64,000 nt of DNA. Origin: an uncultured Paraprevotella sp. (GTDB taxonomy: Bacteria; Bacteroidota; Bacteroidia; Bacteroidales; Bacteroidaceae). The notes under the pieces were generated by a model that did not search any database, had not been told where the DNA came from, and saw only the letters and a program-made list of their open reading frames with translations. Below, piece by piece: positions 52,629 to 62,076 of the stretch (position 1 is the first letter of the stretch; every line of letters begins with the position of its first letter). The DNA is taken from assembly GCA_910586505.1 (NCBI GenBank), contig CAJUGV010000001.1, positions 124,001 through 188,000 on the forward strand, written 5' to 3'. Position numbers and translations under genes: made by a program.

Positions 52629-53723
52629 TCAATCCTCTTTTTTGTGCTTTTTCAAGTATGTTATCATCGGATAATGGTCTGACCACGTAGCTGTCTTGTC
52701 CACATGAGTTTCAAATGTACCCCAGTCATCGGAAACGAAGATATGATCTATACGGAAATAGAACCCTCTCTGATTATAAGACAACCCCAAACCGCATCCA
52801 GATTGACGAAACGCACTTTGCATACATGATGACATCCTATGACATGAATAAGAGTTGGGAGGATCATTGAAATCCCCGCATACAATCACCGATTTACACC
52901 CTGAGTTTTCTACATAATGCAACACAGAATCCACCTGCGGTCCCCGTAAACGACTTGCCCCGGCCATCTTTCTCACTAATTCACGAGAATTGACTTCCGC
53001 ACATCCGTTTTCCGGATCCTTAATGAGTTCTTTGTATTTCAGTTTGTCTGCTCGCGTCAATTTATAGGACTCCAGATGATTGTTCACCAGCAATACCGTA
53101 TCACCTTCGTAAAGCAATTCTACCGCTACGCTTCCGTTCGTAGAGCTTTCATATGCAATACGGCGGGCAGATAAAATGGGTAAGCGACTGTAAACTAATT
53201 GTGATTCTTTCTCTCCATCATTCAATCGACGAATATGATAACCGACAGATTTCATCATACTGTCGATATATGCTGTCAAATGCTTTTGTACAGCCCCTGC
53301 CTCCTGAAGACAAATAATGTCTGCATCCGAAGCCACAAGATAATCCAACATAGGATAGCGCCCCTCATCATCCTTTTCTCCGTGTCCGAGAAACTCTGTA
53401 TTGTATGTAAGCAATTTCAAAGTTCCAACTGGTCTCTTTGAGAATATATTCAACGGACAGTAATCGTATATATAAGAGAAAGAAAGCAACATACCTGCAA
53501 AGGACAACCAAACACGGTGCGCACTGAATATCAGCCAAAAGAAAACAAATGAGATATTGAGCAACAGCAACAAAGGAAACCCCAGTCCGAATAAAGCCAT
53601 ACGGGGATGCACCGCGGGATTAACACCTGAACTCAACCCACAAACAAAAAGCAATAGGGCGGCCATCACATTCGCACCCATCGCAAGCTGTATCAATATT
53701 CGTTTCAATAGATTCATTCTCAT
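52629..53723 (-). CDS. Endonuclease/exonuclease/phosphatase family protein with N-terminal membrane helices
   Basis: The 364-residue protein has three hydrophobic helices in the first 95 residues, then the EEP fold: TYNTEFLGHG, ICLQEAG (metal Glu), VNNHLES, VCGDFNDPPNS, RIDHIFVSDDW and TWSDHYPMI with the final Asp-His. Family members cleave phosphodiesters in nucleic acids or phospholipids; the membrane-anchored type is common in Bacteroidetes with unknown substrate. Its ATG overlaps the rhomboid stop (ATGA), so it is translationally coupled to that gene. Confidence 0.88.
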   Translation of the reverse strand: MRMNLLKRILIQLAMGANVMAALLLFVCGLSSGVNPAVHPRMALFGLGFPLLLLLNISFVFFWLIFSAHRVWLSFAGMLLSFSYIYDYCPLNIFSKRPVGTLKLLTYNTEFLGHGEKDDEGRYPMLDYLVASDADIICLQEAGAVQKHLTAYIDSMMKSVGYHIRRLNDGEKESQLVYSRLPILSARRIAYESSTNGSVAVELLYEGDTVLLVNNHLESYKLTRADKLKYKELIKDPENGCAEVNSRELVRKMAGASRLRGPQVDSVLHYVENSGCKSVIVCGDFNDPPNSYSCHRMSSCMQSAFRQSGCGLGLSYNQRGFYFRIDHIFVSDDWGTFETHVDKTATWSDHYPMITYLKKHKKED

Positions 53724-54649
53724 CGTTGACTGGCATCAAACAACTTACGTTTTTCCTCATCTGATAAACTTGCATACCCCCCCTTACGCACTTTATCCAA
53801 AATCCGGTCTATTTCATCCGTTTCAGCTTTCTTACGAGCATTATAGGCATAATCATCTTTCCGTTCACCCATTGATACCTTCATATGAGTTCTGGAATAT
53901 GAGGAAAATCTGTTTCGCCAATCAGAAAACCACCTTCTCATTTTTCCAAACAAAGAATCCCCCCTGCCATAGTATCCATTGCCTCCGTTCTTTCTCCAAT
54001 ACAAAATAAGTAGAAAGCCGAACAACATACCGCCAAGATGAGCAAAATGTGCCACTCCGTCACCTGAATTCCCCATAGCAGACAACAATTCAATGACAGC
54101 ATAACCCAACACAAAGAATTTAGCCCGGACCGGCATCGGAAGAGGAAAGATGAACATACGTTCGTCCGGAAACGTCATGCCGAAAGCCAACAATATTCCA
54201 TAAACTGCTCCCGAAGCTCCGATCGTAGTCCAGTTATTTAAATAATCAGCCATCGACATAGTAATAGAACCTCCCACATTCACAGTTTCGTAAGCTCCCA
54301 GTCCTTGCCACAAATATTGCACATACTGCACACTTTCCTGTACCAATCCAGCTCCCACACCACACACCATATAATAAAGTAGAAAGCGACGAGCGCCCAA
54401 ATATGTTTCCATGACACGTCCAAACATCCAAACAGCAAACATATTAAAAAGAATATGCGTTATATTGCCATGCATGAACATATATGTGAAAAACTGAAAA
54501 ATACGGAAATCCGGAGCCATGAAAAAGTGCAGCCCCAACACATCATCCAGATTCAGACCATTACGTCCGGCTACCAGCTTTGCAAGAAAAAACAAAAGAT
54601 TGATAATAATCAGATTTTTTGTTACGGGAGGCAAGTTCATCATATTCAC
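53720..54649 (-). CDS. Rhomboid-family intramembrane serine protease
   Basis: The 309-residue protein has six membrane helices in the first 220 residues. Catalytic Ser146 lies in TTIGASGAVYG and His204 in HFAHLGGMLFG; the HGNITHILFNMFAVWMFG segment is the usual N-side loop and helix. A soluble basic C-terminal tail (225-309) ends RRKLFDASQR-like (EEKRKLFDASQR). It cleaves membrane proteins inside the bilayer. Starts at 54643 or 54640 are also possible. A -7-like TATTTTTG lies upstream at 54678-54685 on the minus strand. Confidence 0.93.
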   Translation of the reverse strand: MNMMNLPPVTKNLIIINLLFFLAKLVAGRNGLNLDDVLGLHFFMAPDFRIFQFFTYMFMHGNITHILFNMFAVWMFGRVMETYLGARRFLLYYMVCGVGAGLVQESVQYVQYLWQGLGAYETVNVGGSITMSMADYLNNWTTIGASGAVYGILLAFGMTFPDERMFIFPLPMPVRAKFFVLGYAVIELLSAMGNSGDGVAHFAHLGGMLFGFLLILYWRKNGGNGYYGRGDSLFGKMRRWFSDWRNRFSSYSRTHMKVSMGERKDDYAYNARKKAETDEIDRILDKVRKGGYASLSDEEKRKLFDASQR

Positions 54650-54767
54650 ATGCAGTTTTTATTGTTTATTGTGCCTGCAAAAATAGTAATTTTATTCCAC
54701 TCGGCTCCCAACAACTCGTTCCCTCTAGCTCTTTTTCATAAAAAGAAATATTTTTTCAACGAAAAAA

Positions 54768-54798
54768 TTTGTTTTACCATCTAATTTACATACATTTG
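54768..54798 (+). promoter_or_regulatory. HU gene promoter
   Basis: TTTG (54768-54771), 19 bases, then TACATTTG (54791-54798): a full match to the Bacteroides consensus. Leader about 46 bases. Confidence 0.85.
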
Positions 54799-54850
54799 CA
54801 GAATAGGATATAAAGTAAGCTATTATTATCTACTTAAATTTATTCATCAG

Positions 54851-55123
54851 ATGAACAAAACAGAACTTATCAACGCCATTGCCGAGAACGCAGGCTTGAA
54901 CAAGGCAGAAGCCAAGAAAGCTTTGGATGCAACGATCGAAGCCATCTCGAACGCATTAAAGAACGGTGACAAGATAGCGCTTGTAGGCTTTGGCACTTTC
55001 TCTGTCAGCGAACGACCGGCGCGTACCGGCATCAACCCTAGAACAAAAGAGCAAATCACCATTGCTGCAAAGAAAATAGCAAAATTCAAAGCTGGAGCAG
55101 AACTAACCGACGCACTTCAGTAA
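54851..55123 (+). CDS. HU family DNA-binding protein
   Basis: The 90-residue protein starts MNKTELINAIAENAGLNKAEAKKALDATI and has the HU arm signature VGFGTFSVSERPARTGINPRTKE. It bends and compacts DNA as a dimer. Size and sequence are those of a standard HU. It has its own strong promoter and terminator. Confidence 0.97.
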   Translation: MNKTELINAIAENAGLNKAEAKKALDATIEAISNALKNGDKIALVGFGTFSVSERPARTGINPRTKEQITIAAKKIAKFKAGAELTDALQ

Positions 55124-55147
55124 ACAGAATAACCTATTTAATTGGAA

Positions 55148-55180
55148 AAAAGGGAGAAGCATTTTTTGCTTCTCCCTTTT
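55148..55180 (+). terminator. Terminator after the HU gene
   Basis: AAAAGGGAGAAGC (55148-55160) pairs perfectly with GCTTCTCCCTTTT (55168-55180), ending in a T-run. It lies 24 bases after the stop. Confidence 0.9.
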
Positions 55181-55186
55181 ATTATG

Positions 55187-55194
55187 TATCTTTG
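55187..55194 (+). promoter_or_regulatory. argS -7 element next to the HU terminator
   Basis: TATCTTTG matches TAnnTTTG. The nearest TTTG (55165-55168) is 18 bases away and lies inside the HU terminator, so promoter and terminator may share sequence. Leader about 25 bases. Confidence 0.55.
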
Positions 55195-55225
55195 CATCCT
55201 GAATAGCAGGTAAAAGACAAACTTT

Positions 55226-57025
55226 ATGAAGATAGAAAACAAAATCACAACGGCCGTCATTCACGGTATCAAAACGTTATACGGTCAGAATGTGGCACCC
55301 GCAACGATACAACTTCAAAAGACAAAAAAGGAATTCTCAGGCCATTTGACATTAGTAGTCTTCCCCTTTTTAAAGATTTCACACAAAAAACCGGAAGATA
55401 CTGCTACCGACCTTGGCACATTCTTAAAAACAGAGATTCCGTCCATCGTATCCGAATTTAACGTTGTCAAAGGCTTTCTTAACCTTGTTATTTCTTCAAC
55501 AAGTTGGACTGAAATACTTTCAGACATCCATAACAACGACCATTTCGGACTGACAGCAGCCTCTGAACAGTCACCACTCGTCATGATCGAATACTCCTCA
55601 CCCAATACCAACAAACCACTTCATTTAGGACATGTACGCAATAACCTTTTGGGATGTGCATTAGCCAATATCATGTCTGCCAACGGCAACCATGTTGTGA
55701 AAACCAACATCGTAAATGACCGTGGCATTCACATATGTAAAAGCATGTTGGCATGGCTCAAATATGGAAACGGCGCAACTCCCGAAAGTACAGGTATCAA
55801 GGGCGATCACCTAATCGGCGACTACTATGTAGCTTTTGACAAGCACTACAAAGAGCAGATAAAAGAACTTATGAGCAAGGGCATGAGCGAAGAAGAAGCA
55901 AAAAATGAGGCTCCTCTCATAAAAGAAGCACGTGAAATGCTTGTCAAATGGGAAAATAATGATCCTGAAGTCCGTGCTCTCTGGCGTAAAATGAACGAAT
56001 GGGTCTACGCCGGGTTCGATATTACATATAAAAATCTCGGCGTAAATTTCGATAAGATATACTATGAATCTGACACCTACCTCGAAGGTAAGGAAAAGGT
56101 TTTGGAAGGATTGGAAAAAGGACTTTTCTATCGTCGTGAAGACGGCTCCGTATGGGCCGACCTTACCAAAGAAGGTCTTGATGAGAAACTTTTACTCCGC
56201 TCTGATGGTACATCTGTCTACATGACCCAAGATATAGGCACAGCCAAATTACGTTTCCGTGACTTCCCCATTAACAAAATGATTTATGTGGTAGGTAATG
56301 AACAAAACTATCATTTTCAGGTACTCTCTATTCTGCTTGACAAATTAGGATTTGAATGGGGTAAAGATCTGGTTCACTTCTCTTACGGTATGGTAGAGTT
56401 ACCAAATGGTAAAATGAAGAGTCGTGAAGGTACTGTTGTAGATGCAGATGACCTCGTGGAAGAAATGATAGCTGGTGCCCGCAGAATGTCAGAGGACAAA
56501 ATCAACAAACTCACCAATCTAAGCGAAGAGGAAGCAACGGAAATCGCACGTATTGTAGGATTGGGCGCCCTAAAATATTTCATTCTCAAAGTGGACGCCC
56601 GAAAGAATATGTTGTTCAACCCGGCCGAAAGTATTGACTTTAATGGCAACACCGGCCCATTCATACAGTATACTTACGCCCGTATACGCTCTATCCTGCG
56701 CAAAGCAGCCGAAGCTGGTATCACCATACCCGATACTTTTACAGCACAAGCAGAACTGAGTGAAAAGGAAATAGGGTTGATCCAAATGATGGCTGAATTC
56801 CCTGCCGTAGTTAAACAGGCAGGCACAGACTACAACCCAAGCTGCATCGCTAACTACTGCTATGATCTAGTAAAAGAATACAATCAGTTCTACCATGATT
56901 TCAGTATTCTACGCGAGGAAGATGAAAACAAGAAAACATTCCGCCTCATGTTATCAGCTGAAGTAAGTAAAATCATACACATAGGCATGGGCTTACTCGG
57001 TATTGAGGTACCTGAACGCATGTAA
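55226..57025 (+). CDS. argS: Arginyl-tRNA synthetase
   Basis: The 599-residue class I synthetase has an N-terminal ArgRS additional domain (about 1-110), EYSSPNTNKPLHLGHVRNNLLG with the HIGH-type motif HLGH near residue 132, the degenerate KMSKS-type loop GKMKSREGTVV near 395, and a C-terminal anticodon-binding DALR domain ending MGLLGIEVPERM. It charges tRNA-Arg. Length is normal. Confidence 0.98.
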   Translation: MKIENKITTAVIHGIKTLYGQNVAPATIQLQKTKKEFSGHLTLVVFPFLKISHKKPEDTATDLGTFLKTEIPSIVSEFNVVKGFLNLVISSTSWTEILSDIHNNDHFGLTAASEQSPLVMIEYSSPNTNKPLHLGHVRNNLLGCALANIMSANGNHVVKTNIVNDRGIHICKSMLAWLKYGNGATPESTGIKGDHLIGDYYVAFDKHYKEQIKELMSKGMSEEEAKNEAPLIKEAREMLVKWENNDPEVRALWRKMNEWVYAGFDITYKNLGVNFDKIYYESDTYLEGKEKVLEGLEKGLFYRREDGSVWADLTKEGLDEKLLLRSDGTSVYMTQDIGTAKLRFRDFPINKMIYVVGNEQNYHFQVLSILLDKLGFEWGKDLVHFSYGMVELPNGKMKSREGTVVDADDLVEEMIAGARRMSEDKINKLTNLSEEEATEIARIVGLGALKYFILKVDARKNMLFNPAESIDFNGNTGPFIQYTYARIRSILRKAAEAGITIPDTFTAQAELSEKEIGLIQMMAEFPAVVKQAGTDYNPSCIANYCYDLVKEYNQFYHDFSILREEDENKKTFRLMLSAEVSKIIHIGMGLLGIEVPERM

Positions 57026-57041
57026 ATTACAGCCTCATATC

Positions 57042-57704
57042 ATGGGGAAAAATAAATATTATGTGGTGTGGCATGGAGTCAGTCCGGGAATCTATACATC
57101 CTGGACTGACTGCAAATTGCAAATCAATGGTTTTAAAGGAGCCGTTTATAAATCTTTCAACACCCGCAAAGAAGCAGAAGAAGCTTACAAATCTTCACCC
57201 CACTTTTATCTACAAAGAAAGACCGAAACATACCCACCACTCCATAAAATATCTGATATCCCGTCTGAACGTACCGACACCGTACTCCCTCTTCCGGCTG
57301 AAGTTCCGGCCGAAGCATTAGCTGTGGACGCTGCATGTAGCGGCAATCCCGGCCCCATGGAGTACCGCGGAGTTTATCTGCGTACCGGACAAACTATTTT
57401 TCACTTCGGCCCTGTATATGGCACCAACAATATCGGTGAATTTTTAGCCATTGTACATGCCCTTGCCTTAATGAAACAGAAAAATATCAGTATACCTATA
57501 TTCTCCGACAGCCGCAACGCCATGAATTGGGTTAAACAGAAACGATGTAAAACCAAACTTGAGCGTAACGCACGCACTGAAAATTTATTCCAAATGATAG
57601 AAAGAGCCGAAAACTGGCTCAAGAATAACAAATACGATATCCCTATCTTAAAATGGGAAACCGACAAATGGGGAGAGGTACCCGCCGACTTCGGCAGAAA
57701 ATAA
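57042..57704 (+). CDS. Ribonuclease H with N-terminal viroplasmin domain
   Basis: The 220-residue protein starts MGKNKYYVVWHGVSPGIYTSW. The N-terminal 45 residues (WxGxxPGIYxxWxxCxxQxxGFxGAxxKxFxxxxEA) form the caulimovirus viroplasmin/RNase H1 hybrid-binding module. The RNase H fold follows (about 85-215): DAACSGNPGP, NNIGEFLAIVHAL (Glu) and PIFSDSRNAMNW (Asp). It cleaves the RNA strand of RNA-DNA hybrids. The start is 16 bases after argS, so the two may be co-transcribed; an in-frame ATG inside argS is rejected because it adds no domain. Confidence 0.92.
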   Translation: MGKNKYYVVWHGVSPGIYTSWTDCKLQINGFKGAVYKSFNTRKEAEEAYKSSPHFYLQRKTETYPPLHKISDIPSERTDTVLPLPAEVPAEALAVDAACSGNPGPMEYRGVYLRTGQTIFHFGPVYGTNNIGEFLAIVHALALMKQKNISIPIFSDSRNAMNWVKQKRCKTKLERNARTENLFQMIERAENWLKNNKYDIPILKWETDKWGEVPADFGRK

Positions 57705-57737
57705 TTATGTATCCTTACTGCTTTACTACATAAAAAG

Positions 57738-59558
57738 ATGAAACAACGCTTTCTTTTTCTCATCAAACTTTTTCTAACATTCATGATTTTCTTCATTCTA
57801 CAGAAAATCATCTTCATATATCTGAATCAACCGTTGACGCTATCTGCCCTATTCAATGTCATTGTTCACGGTCTAGGACTTGATGCCTCTACCACTGGCT
57901 ATTTAATGATCATACCGTTCCTCACCGTATGGACTAGCATTTGGTTACCGCGCCTTCGTCCACGTACCCTCTTAAGAGCCTATTTCATCATCGCCGCTAC
58001 ACTACTGTCACTCATCTGTACAGCCGACACCTCGCTCTATGAATTCTGGCAATTCAAACTTGACGCCACCATCTTCAACTACATGGACTCCCCGCGCCAG
58101 GCCATGGCAAGCGTTTCAACCAGCTACCTTCTCATACGCCTGTTCTGGACGATCGTATTCACCGCTTTACTAAGCGTATGCTGCATACGTCTTACTCCCC
58201 GCAAATTTCCGGATCCGGCCTGCAACATAATGAAACACGGTCTACACAATTTGAGTATCGTACTATTTGGCGGCCTGATATTCCTGGCTATACGTGGCGG
58301 AATAGGCCGTTCCACAATGAATATAGGTAATGCTTACTTCAGCGAAAACACATTCATGAACCATGCCGCCGTGAATCCTGCGTTCAGCCTGCTGTATTCA
58401 TGGAAGAAAACCGAAGACTTCGCTGCCAAATACAACTATTTCAACGATGAACAGCTAGCCAAGACGTATTCATCGATCTACCCCGCTTCCACCGAAGACT
58501 GCAACCGTAACCTATTACGTACCAAGCGTCCTCACATACTTATCATCCTTCTTGAAGGATTCGGCGGCGATTACATTGCAGAACTAGGCGGAGCGGTAGA
58601 CGTAGCCCCCAACATAAGCCGTCTTATCCGTGAAAGTATCTTCTTCGACAACGTATATGCCAACAGTTTCCGCACCGATCGCGGATTGGTGAGCGCACTA
58701 AGCGGGCACATAAGCTACCCCATCACCACTATCATGAAAATGCCGGCCAAATCACGCTTACTGCCCGGTGTGGCACTCACACTACGCAAAAACGGCTACG
58801 AAACAGACTTCCTCTACGGCGGCGACATCAACTTCACCAATATGCGGAGCTACTTCACGACCACAGGCTACAGCCGTCTGACAAGCGATACAGATTTCGA
58901 CCTGAAAGAGCGTACTTCCAGTTCATGGGGCGCACATGACGAATACGCATTCAACCGCCTCTACAACATGATAGCCGACCGACCTATCGACAGACTATGG
59001 CACACGGGATTCCTCACCCTCAGCAGCCACGAGCCGTTTGAAGTGCCCTTCCACCGTTTCGATGACAAGCGGAAAAATTCTTTCGCTTATACAGACCATT
59101 GCTTGGGTAAGTTCATCGACCGCCTCCGTCAACTTCCAGTATGGGAAAACCTCTTAATCGTATGCCTGCCCGACCACGGCAGCTCACCCACATTCAATGT
59201 CATGTCGCCCACCTTCTACCACATCCCCATGCTTTGGTTAGGAGGAGCCATCAAAGAACCCGCCATCATACATACTCTGATGAACCAAAGCGACATGCCC
59301 GCCACCTTACTCGGGCAGCTTGATTTGCCGCATCAAGACTTCAAATACAGCCGCAATATTTTCTCCGAAGCCTATAGATACCCCTTTGTCTACTCCACAT
59401 TCAACGACGGATTCATGTTCAAAGACAGTACCGGCGTAACCATTTTTGACAATGCAGCCCGTAAAGCCGTATATGACGAACCGGCCGACGGAACCTTCAG
59501 GGAAGAAAAAGGCAAAGCTATCCTGCAAACGTCCTATGACCAATTGGAAGAGCTCTGA
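57738..59558 (+). CDS. LtaS-like sulfatase-fold membrane phosphotransferase
   Basis: The 606-residue protein has five N-terminal membrane helices (about 10-30, 45-65, 75-95, 125-150 and 165-195). An extracytoplasmic alkaline-phosphatase/sulfatase domain follows (about 255-590): ILLEGFGGDYIAELGG (metal Glu), NSFRTDRGLVSALSGH (nucleophile Thr), WGAHDEYAF, LSSHEPFEVP and CLPDHGSS (metal Asp-His). In this family the enzyme transfers phosphoglycerol- or phosphoethanolamine-type groups to envelope polymers; the exact role in Bacteroidetes is open. It is 33 bases after the RNase H gene and may share its transcript. Confidence 0.85.
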   Translation: MKQRFLFLIKLFLTFMIFFILQKIIFIYLNQPLTLSALFNVIVHGLGLDASTTGYLMIIPFLTVWTSIWLPRLRPRTLLRAYFIIAATLLSLICTADTSLYEFWQFKLDATIFNYMDSPRQAMASVSTSYLLIRLFWTIVFTALLSVCCIRLTPRKFPDPACNIMKHGLHNLSIVLFGGLIFLAIRGGIGRSTMNIGNAYFSENTFMNHAAVNPAFSLLYSWKKTEDFAAKYNYFNDEQLAKTYSSIYPASTEDCNRNLLRTKRPHILIILLEGFGGDYIAELGGAVDVAPNISRLIRESIFFDNVYANSFRTDRGLVSALSGHISYPITTIMKMPAKSRLLPGVALTLRKNGYETDFLYGGDINFTNMRSYFTTTGYSRLTSDTDFDLKERTSSSWGAHDEYAFNRLYNMIADRPIDRLWHTGFLTLSSHEPFEVPFHRFDDKRKNSFAYTDHCLGKFIDRLRQLPVWENLLIVCLPDHGSSPTFNVMSPTFYHIPMLWLGGAIKEPAIIHTLMNQSDMPATLLGQLDLPHQDFKYSRNIFSEAYRYPFVYSTFNDGFMFKDSTGVTIFDNAARKAVYDEPADGTFREEKGKAILQTSYDQLEEL

Positions 59559-60053
59559 TAAAGATCTCATTACTAATCTTCCACAGCCATAAATCAGTTC
59601 AAGTCAACTTATATCAAAACATATCACCTTCCTGCAAAAGGGATATGGAGGATTACGAACAAGACTTTGCCATAAGGTTCTGGTATACAGTAAGCATGAA
59701 ATCCTGTATGATTCCACCCAGCTATGCGTAACGTAGCAACACTACAGCCTACGCCTATCGTATCATCATCTTCAAAATCCAAATGCAAGAAAAGCAACAG
59801 AAAGCACCATAAGATTTTTTCTATCCTCCCCCTCATCTCTGCCATCAAGGAACTTTGCAACATATCATACGCATTAATTTAAAACCTTGCTCCCGCTACC
59901 AATCTTCGTTTATCTTTTATGAGAAAAGTAATCGGTTAATATCACACTTGAAAATCAGTCAAGTAAAACAGTATATCCATGTAATTACCTTTTGTAATAT
60001 TGCAAAAAAACATTTTTTGTAAACTATTCCTTTATAGCTATCAATTAATTATG
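59559..60053. other. Intergenic region before the polysaccharide locus
   Basis: Nearly 500 bases contain no convincing gene. A 28-codon frame at 59646-59732 (MEDYEQDFAIRFWY...) is too short to call and may be a remnant. The region becomes sharply AT-rich after 59880, towards the promoter of the glycosyltransferase cluster. Confidence 0.5.
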
Positions 60054-60061
60054 TAACTTTG
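60031..60061 (+). promoter_or_regulatory. Promoter of the glycosyltransferase cluster
   Basis: TTTA (60031-60034), 19 bases, then TAACTTTG (60054-60061). A 7-bp hairpin CATAAGA/TCTTATG (60066-60085) starts at the expected transcription start and buries the first in-frame ATG (60083), which favours the ATG at 60173. Confidence 0.65.
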
Positions 60062-60172
60062 CCCTCATAAGATTGCTTTCTTATGAAGAGAGCATGGTTT
60101 TATTCTAGACAAGACGATTTCAAATATCAACAAAGTGTATTACTGCAATTCGAAAATGAGGAGATAACAATT

Positions 60173-61261
60173 ATGTTGCAAAATACAAACATATTAGTAA
60201 GCTTAATTATTCCTGTTTACAACGTTGATACATATATAGCAAGGTGTCTGCAATCCATACAGGAACAATCTTACACGAACTTTGAGGCCATCCTCGTTGA
60301 CGATTGCTCCACAGACGATTCTTATTCCATTTGTCAGGAATTTGCCGCCAAAGACAAACGGTTTAAGGTCATACAAATGCCACAAAACTCCGGTGCCGGA
60401 AACGCACGCCAAAAAGGTATACAAATTGCCCAAGGAGATTTCATAGGCTTCGTCGATAGCGACGACTGGTTAGGACGGAACTTCATCACACACCTCCTTC
60501 TTCTCCAACAAGAAACAGATGCCGACATTGTCTCCTGTCAAGCATTGCACTGCAAACAAGACGGAGACATCTTCGTCAATTTCCCCATCAATCTTAAAAA
60601 GACCTACTCTCCCCAAAATGCATTGATCCTATTGGAGCAAGAGAGTATATTATATCCTGTATTGTGGGACAAACTCTACAAACGTGAAATAGTATTATCC
60701 ACCAAGATCCGGACACAAAGTTGTGAAGACGGCTATGCCCTTATAGACTATATCAGGAAAGCAAATAAAGTAGCTTTCACAGGGTTGCCGTTATATCATT
60801 ACAATAAGTCAGAAAATACACTATCCGGCTCCGTCAGCCGTATCGATCATTTCAAGTTCTATTGCCACCTGGCCCAAATACTAAGATCCAACTACGGCTA
60901 CAAGTCTTCACGCATTGTAAAAACCGGCTTAAACCATTTACACGCAGCTTGTTGTTTCCGCTACAACAGAAAAATACGTGCGTATATCATCCATCAACTT
61001 ATCACACTTATCGGCGGACTACAAGACATGCAACCCAGTCTTAAAGAAAAGTTTCAACGGTTCATCGCACTGCGCTACCCTACTGCCTATGCCACTTACT
61101 ACAAAAACTACTTGCGCATATTCCATAAAAAAACATATCAAAACAACTCCTATGCAGTTTGCAATGAGTATAGGATTCTACTCAAAGAAATAATACAAAA
61201 GATTAATCAAAACGACGCACGTAACTATGAAACTTTCGATTGTCACAATCTGTTTGAATAA
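60173..61261 (+). CDS. GT2 family glycosyltransferase
   Basis: The 362-residue protein starts MLQNTNILVSLIIPVYNVDTY. The GT-A fold is clear: SLIIPVYN, ILVDDCSTDDS, NSGAGNARQKGIQIAQGD and the nucleotide/metal DxD-type FVDSDDW (about residue 98). The C-terminal part (about 225-362) is helical and less conserved. It transfers a sugar from a nucleotide donor to a polysaccharide repeat unit. An ATG 30 codons upstream is rejected because the extension has no family similarity and that ATG is in a hairpin. AGGAG lies 13 bases before the chosen ATG. Its 3' end overlaps the next gene by 35 bases. Confidence 0.9.
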   Translation: MLQNTNILVSLIIPVYNVDTYIARCLQSIQEQSYTNFEAILVDDCSTDDSYSICQEFAAKDKRFKVIQMPQNSGAGNARQKGIQIAQGDFIGFVDSDDWLGRNFITHLLLLQQETDADIVSCQALHCKQDGDIFVNFPINLKKTYSPQNALILLEQESILYPVLWDKLYKREIVLSTKIRTQSCEDGYALIDYIRKANKVAFTGLPLYHYNKSENTLSGSVSRIDHFKFYCHLAQILRSNYGYKSSRIVKTGLNHLHAACCFRYNRKIRAYIIHQLITLIGGLQDMQPSLKEKFQRFIALRYPTAYATYYKNYLRIFHKKTYQNNSYAVCNEYRILLKEIIQKINQNDARNYETFDCHNLFE

Positions 61262-62072
61262 CCTGACTGAGTTAAAACGTACTGTAGAATCTATCACCAC
61301 ACAAACATACGACGAATACGAATACATTGTTATCGACGGCGGCTCTACCGACGGTTGCGCCGAATACATAAAAAAGACATCGAGAATAGACCAGTATCTC
61401 AGCGAGCCGGACAAAGGCATCTACAACGCCATGAACAAGGGCATCAGGATGGCGCACGGCGAGTACTGCCTGTTCATGAACTCCGGAGATACATTCTACG
61501 ACAAGAATGTGCTCCAAAAGGTTCTTCCTAATCTTACAGGAGGAGATTTCTACGTAGGCCACTCCATTCTTAACGAAGACGGAGCCACCACTCTACGGAG
61601 AACACCCCAGAAGATGACGGCAAAGTTCTTGCTGGAAACCTCGATCATGCACCAATCCACCTTTATCCGTACAGCCTTACTCAAAGACAAGCCCTATAAT
61701 GAGAACCACAAAATAGTATCCGATTGGGAATATTTCTTCTACGAATGGATTTTCAACAACAAGCAATATATTCCACTGGATATAATCGTATCTGTTTTCT
61801 ATTTAGGAGGAATCTCCAATAACCAAAAAAGCCTGCAACAAAACGAAACAGAGCGAAACGAAGTCATCAATAAGCTACTGCCGCGAAGAATCCAGCAAGA
61901 ACTTTTGCAGAAGGAGCAGCCCCCTGTAATAGAAAAAAACAAAGTAGAGCAAAAAATAGAGAAAGCACTGTCCAAACCGCCTATCCAACGAGATTTGAAG
62001 TTACTTAGAAACTCTTTCAAGTTCCTCATACAAGACTGTTGGCATTCCACTTTTAAAAGACAGAAGAAATAA
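61227..62072 (+). CDS. GT2 family glycosyltransferase (duplicate pair, copy 1)
   Basis: The 281-residue protein has the GT2 N-terminal motifs LSIVTICLNNLTEL, IVIDGGSTDG, GIYNAMNKGIRMAHGEY and MNSGDTFYD. The SGD in place of DxD is typical of the WcaA-like subgroup. The C-terminal KALSKPPIQRDLKLLRNSF is helical. The start codon ATG lies inside the preceding gene. It is strongly similar along its length to the next gene, with 26 identical bases at 61444-61469. Confidence 0.9.
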   Translation: MKLSIVTICLNNLTELKRTVESITTQTYDEYEYIVIDGGSTDGCAEYIKKTSRIDQYLSEPDKGIYNAMNKGIRMAHGEYCLFMNSGDTFYDKNVLQKVLPNLTGGDFYVGHSILNEDGATTLRRTPQKMTAKFLLETSIMHQSTFIRTALLKDKPYNENHKIVSDWEYFFYEWIFNNKQYIPLDIIVSVFYLGGISNNQKSLQQNETERNEVINKLLPRRIQQELLQKEQPPVIEKNKVEQKIEKALSKPPIQRDLKLLRNSFKFLIQDCWHSTFKRQKK

Positions 62073-62076
62073 GAAC

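Noticed and set aside
59624..59863. 79-codon frame on the minus strand in the gap before the glycosyltransferases
   Set aside because: No promoter, no recognisable motif and no coding-like composition.
60083..60172. Upstream ATG for the first glycosyltransferase
   Set aside because: It lies in a hairpin at the transcription start and the added 30 residues have no GT2 similarity.
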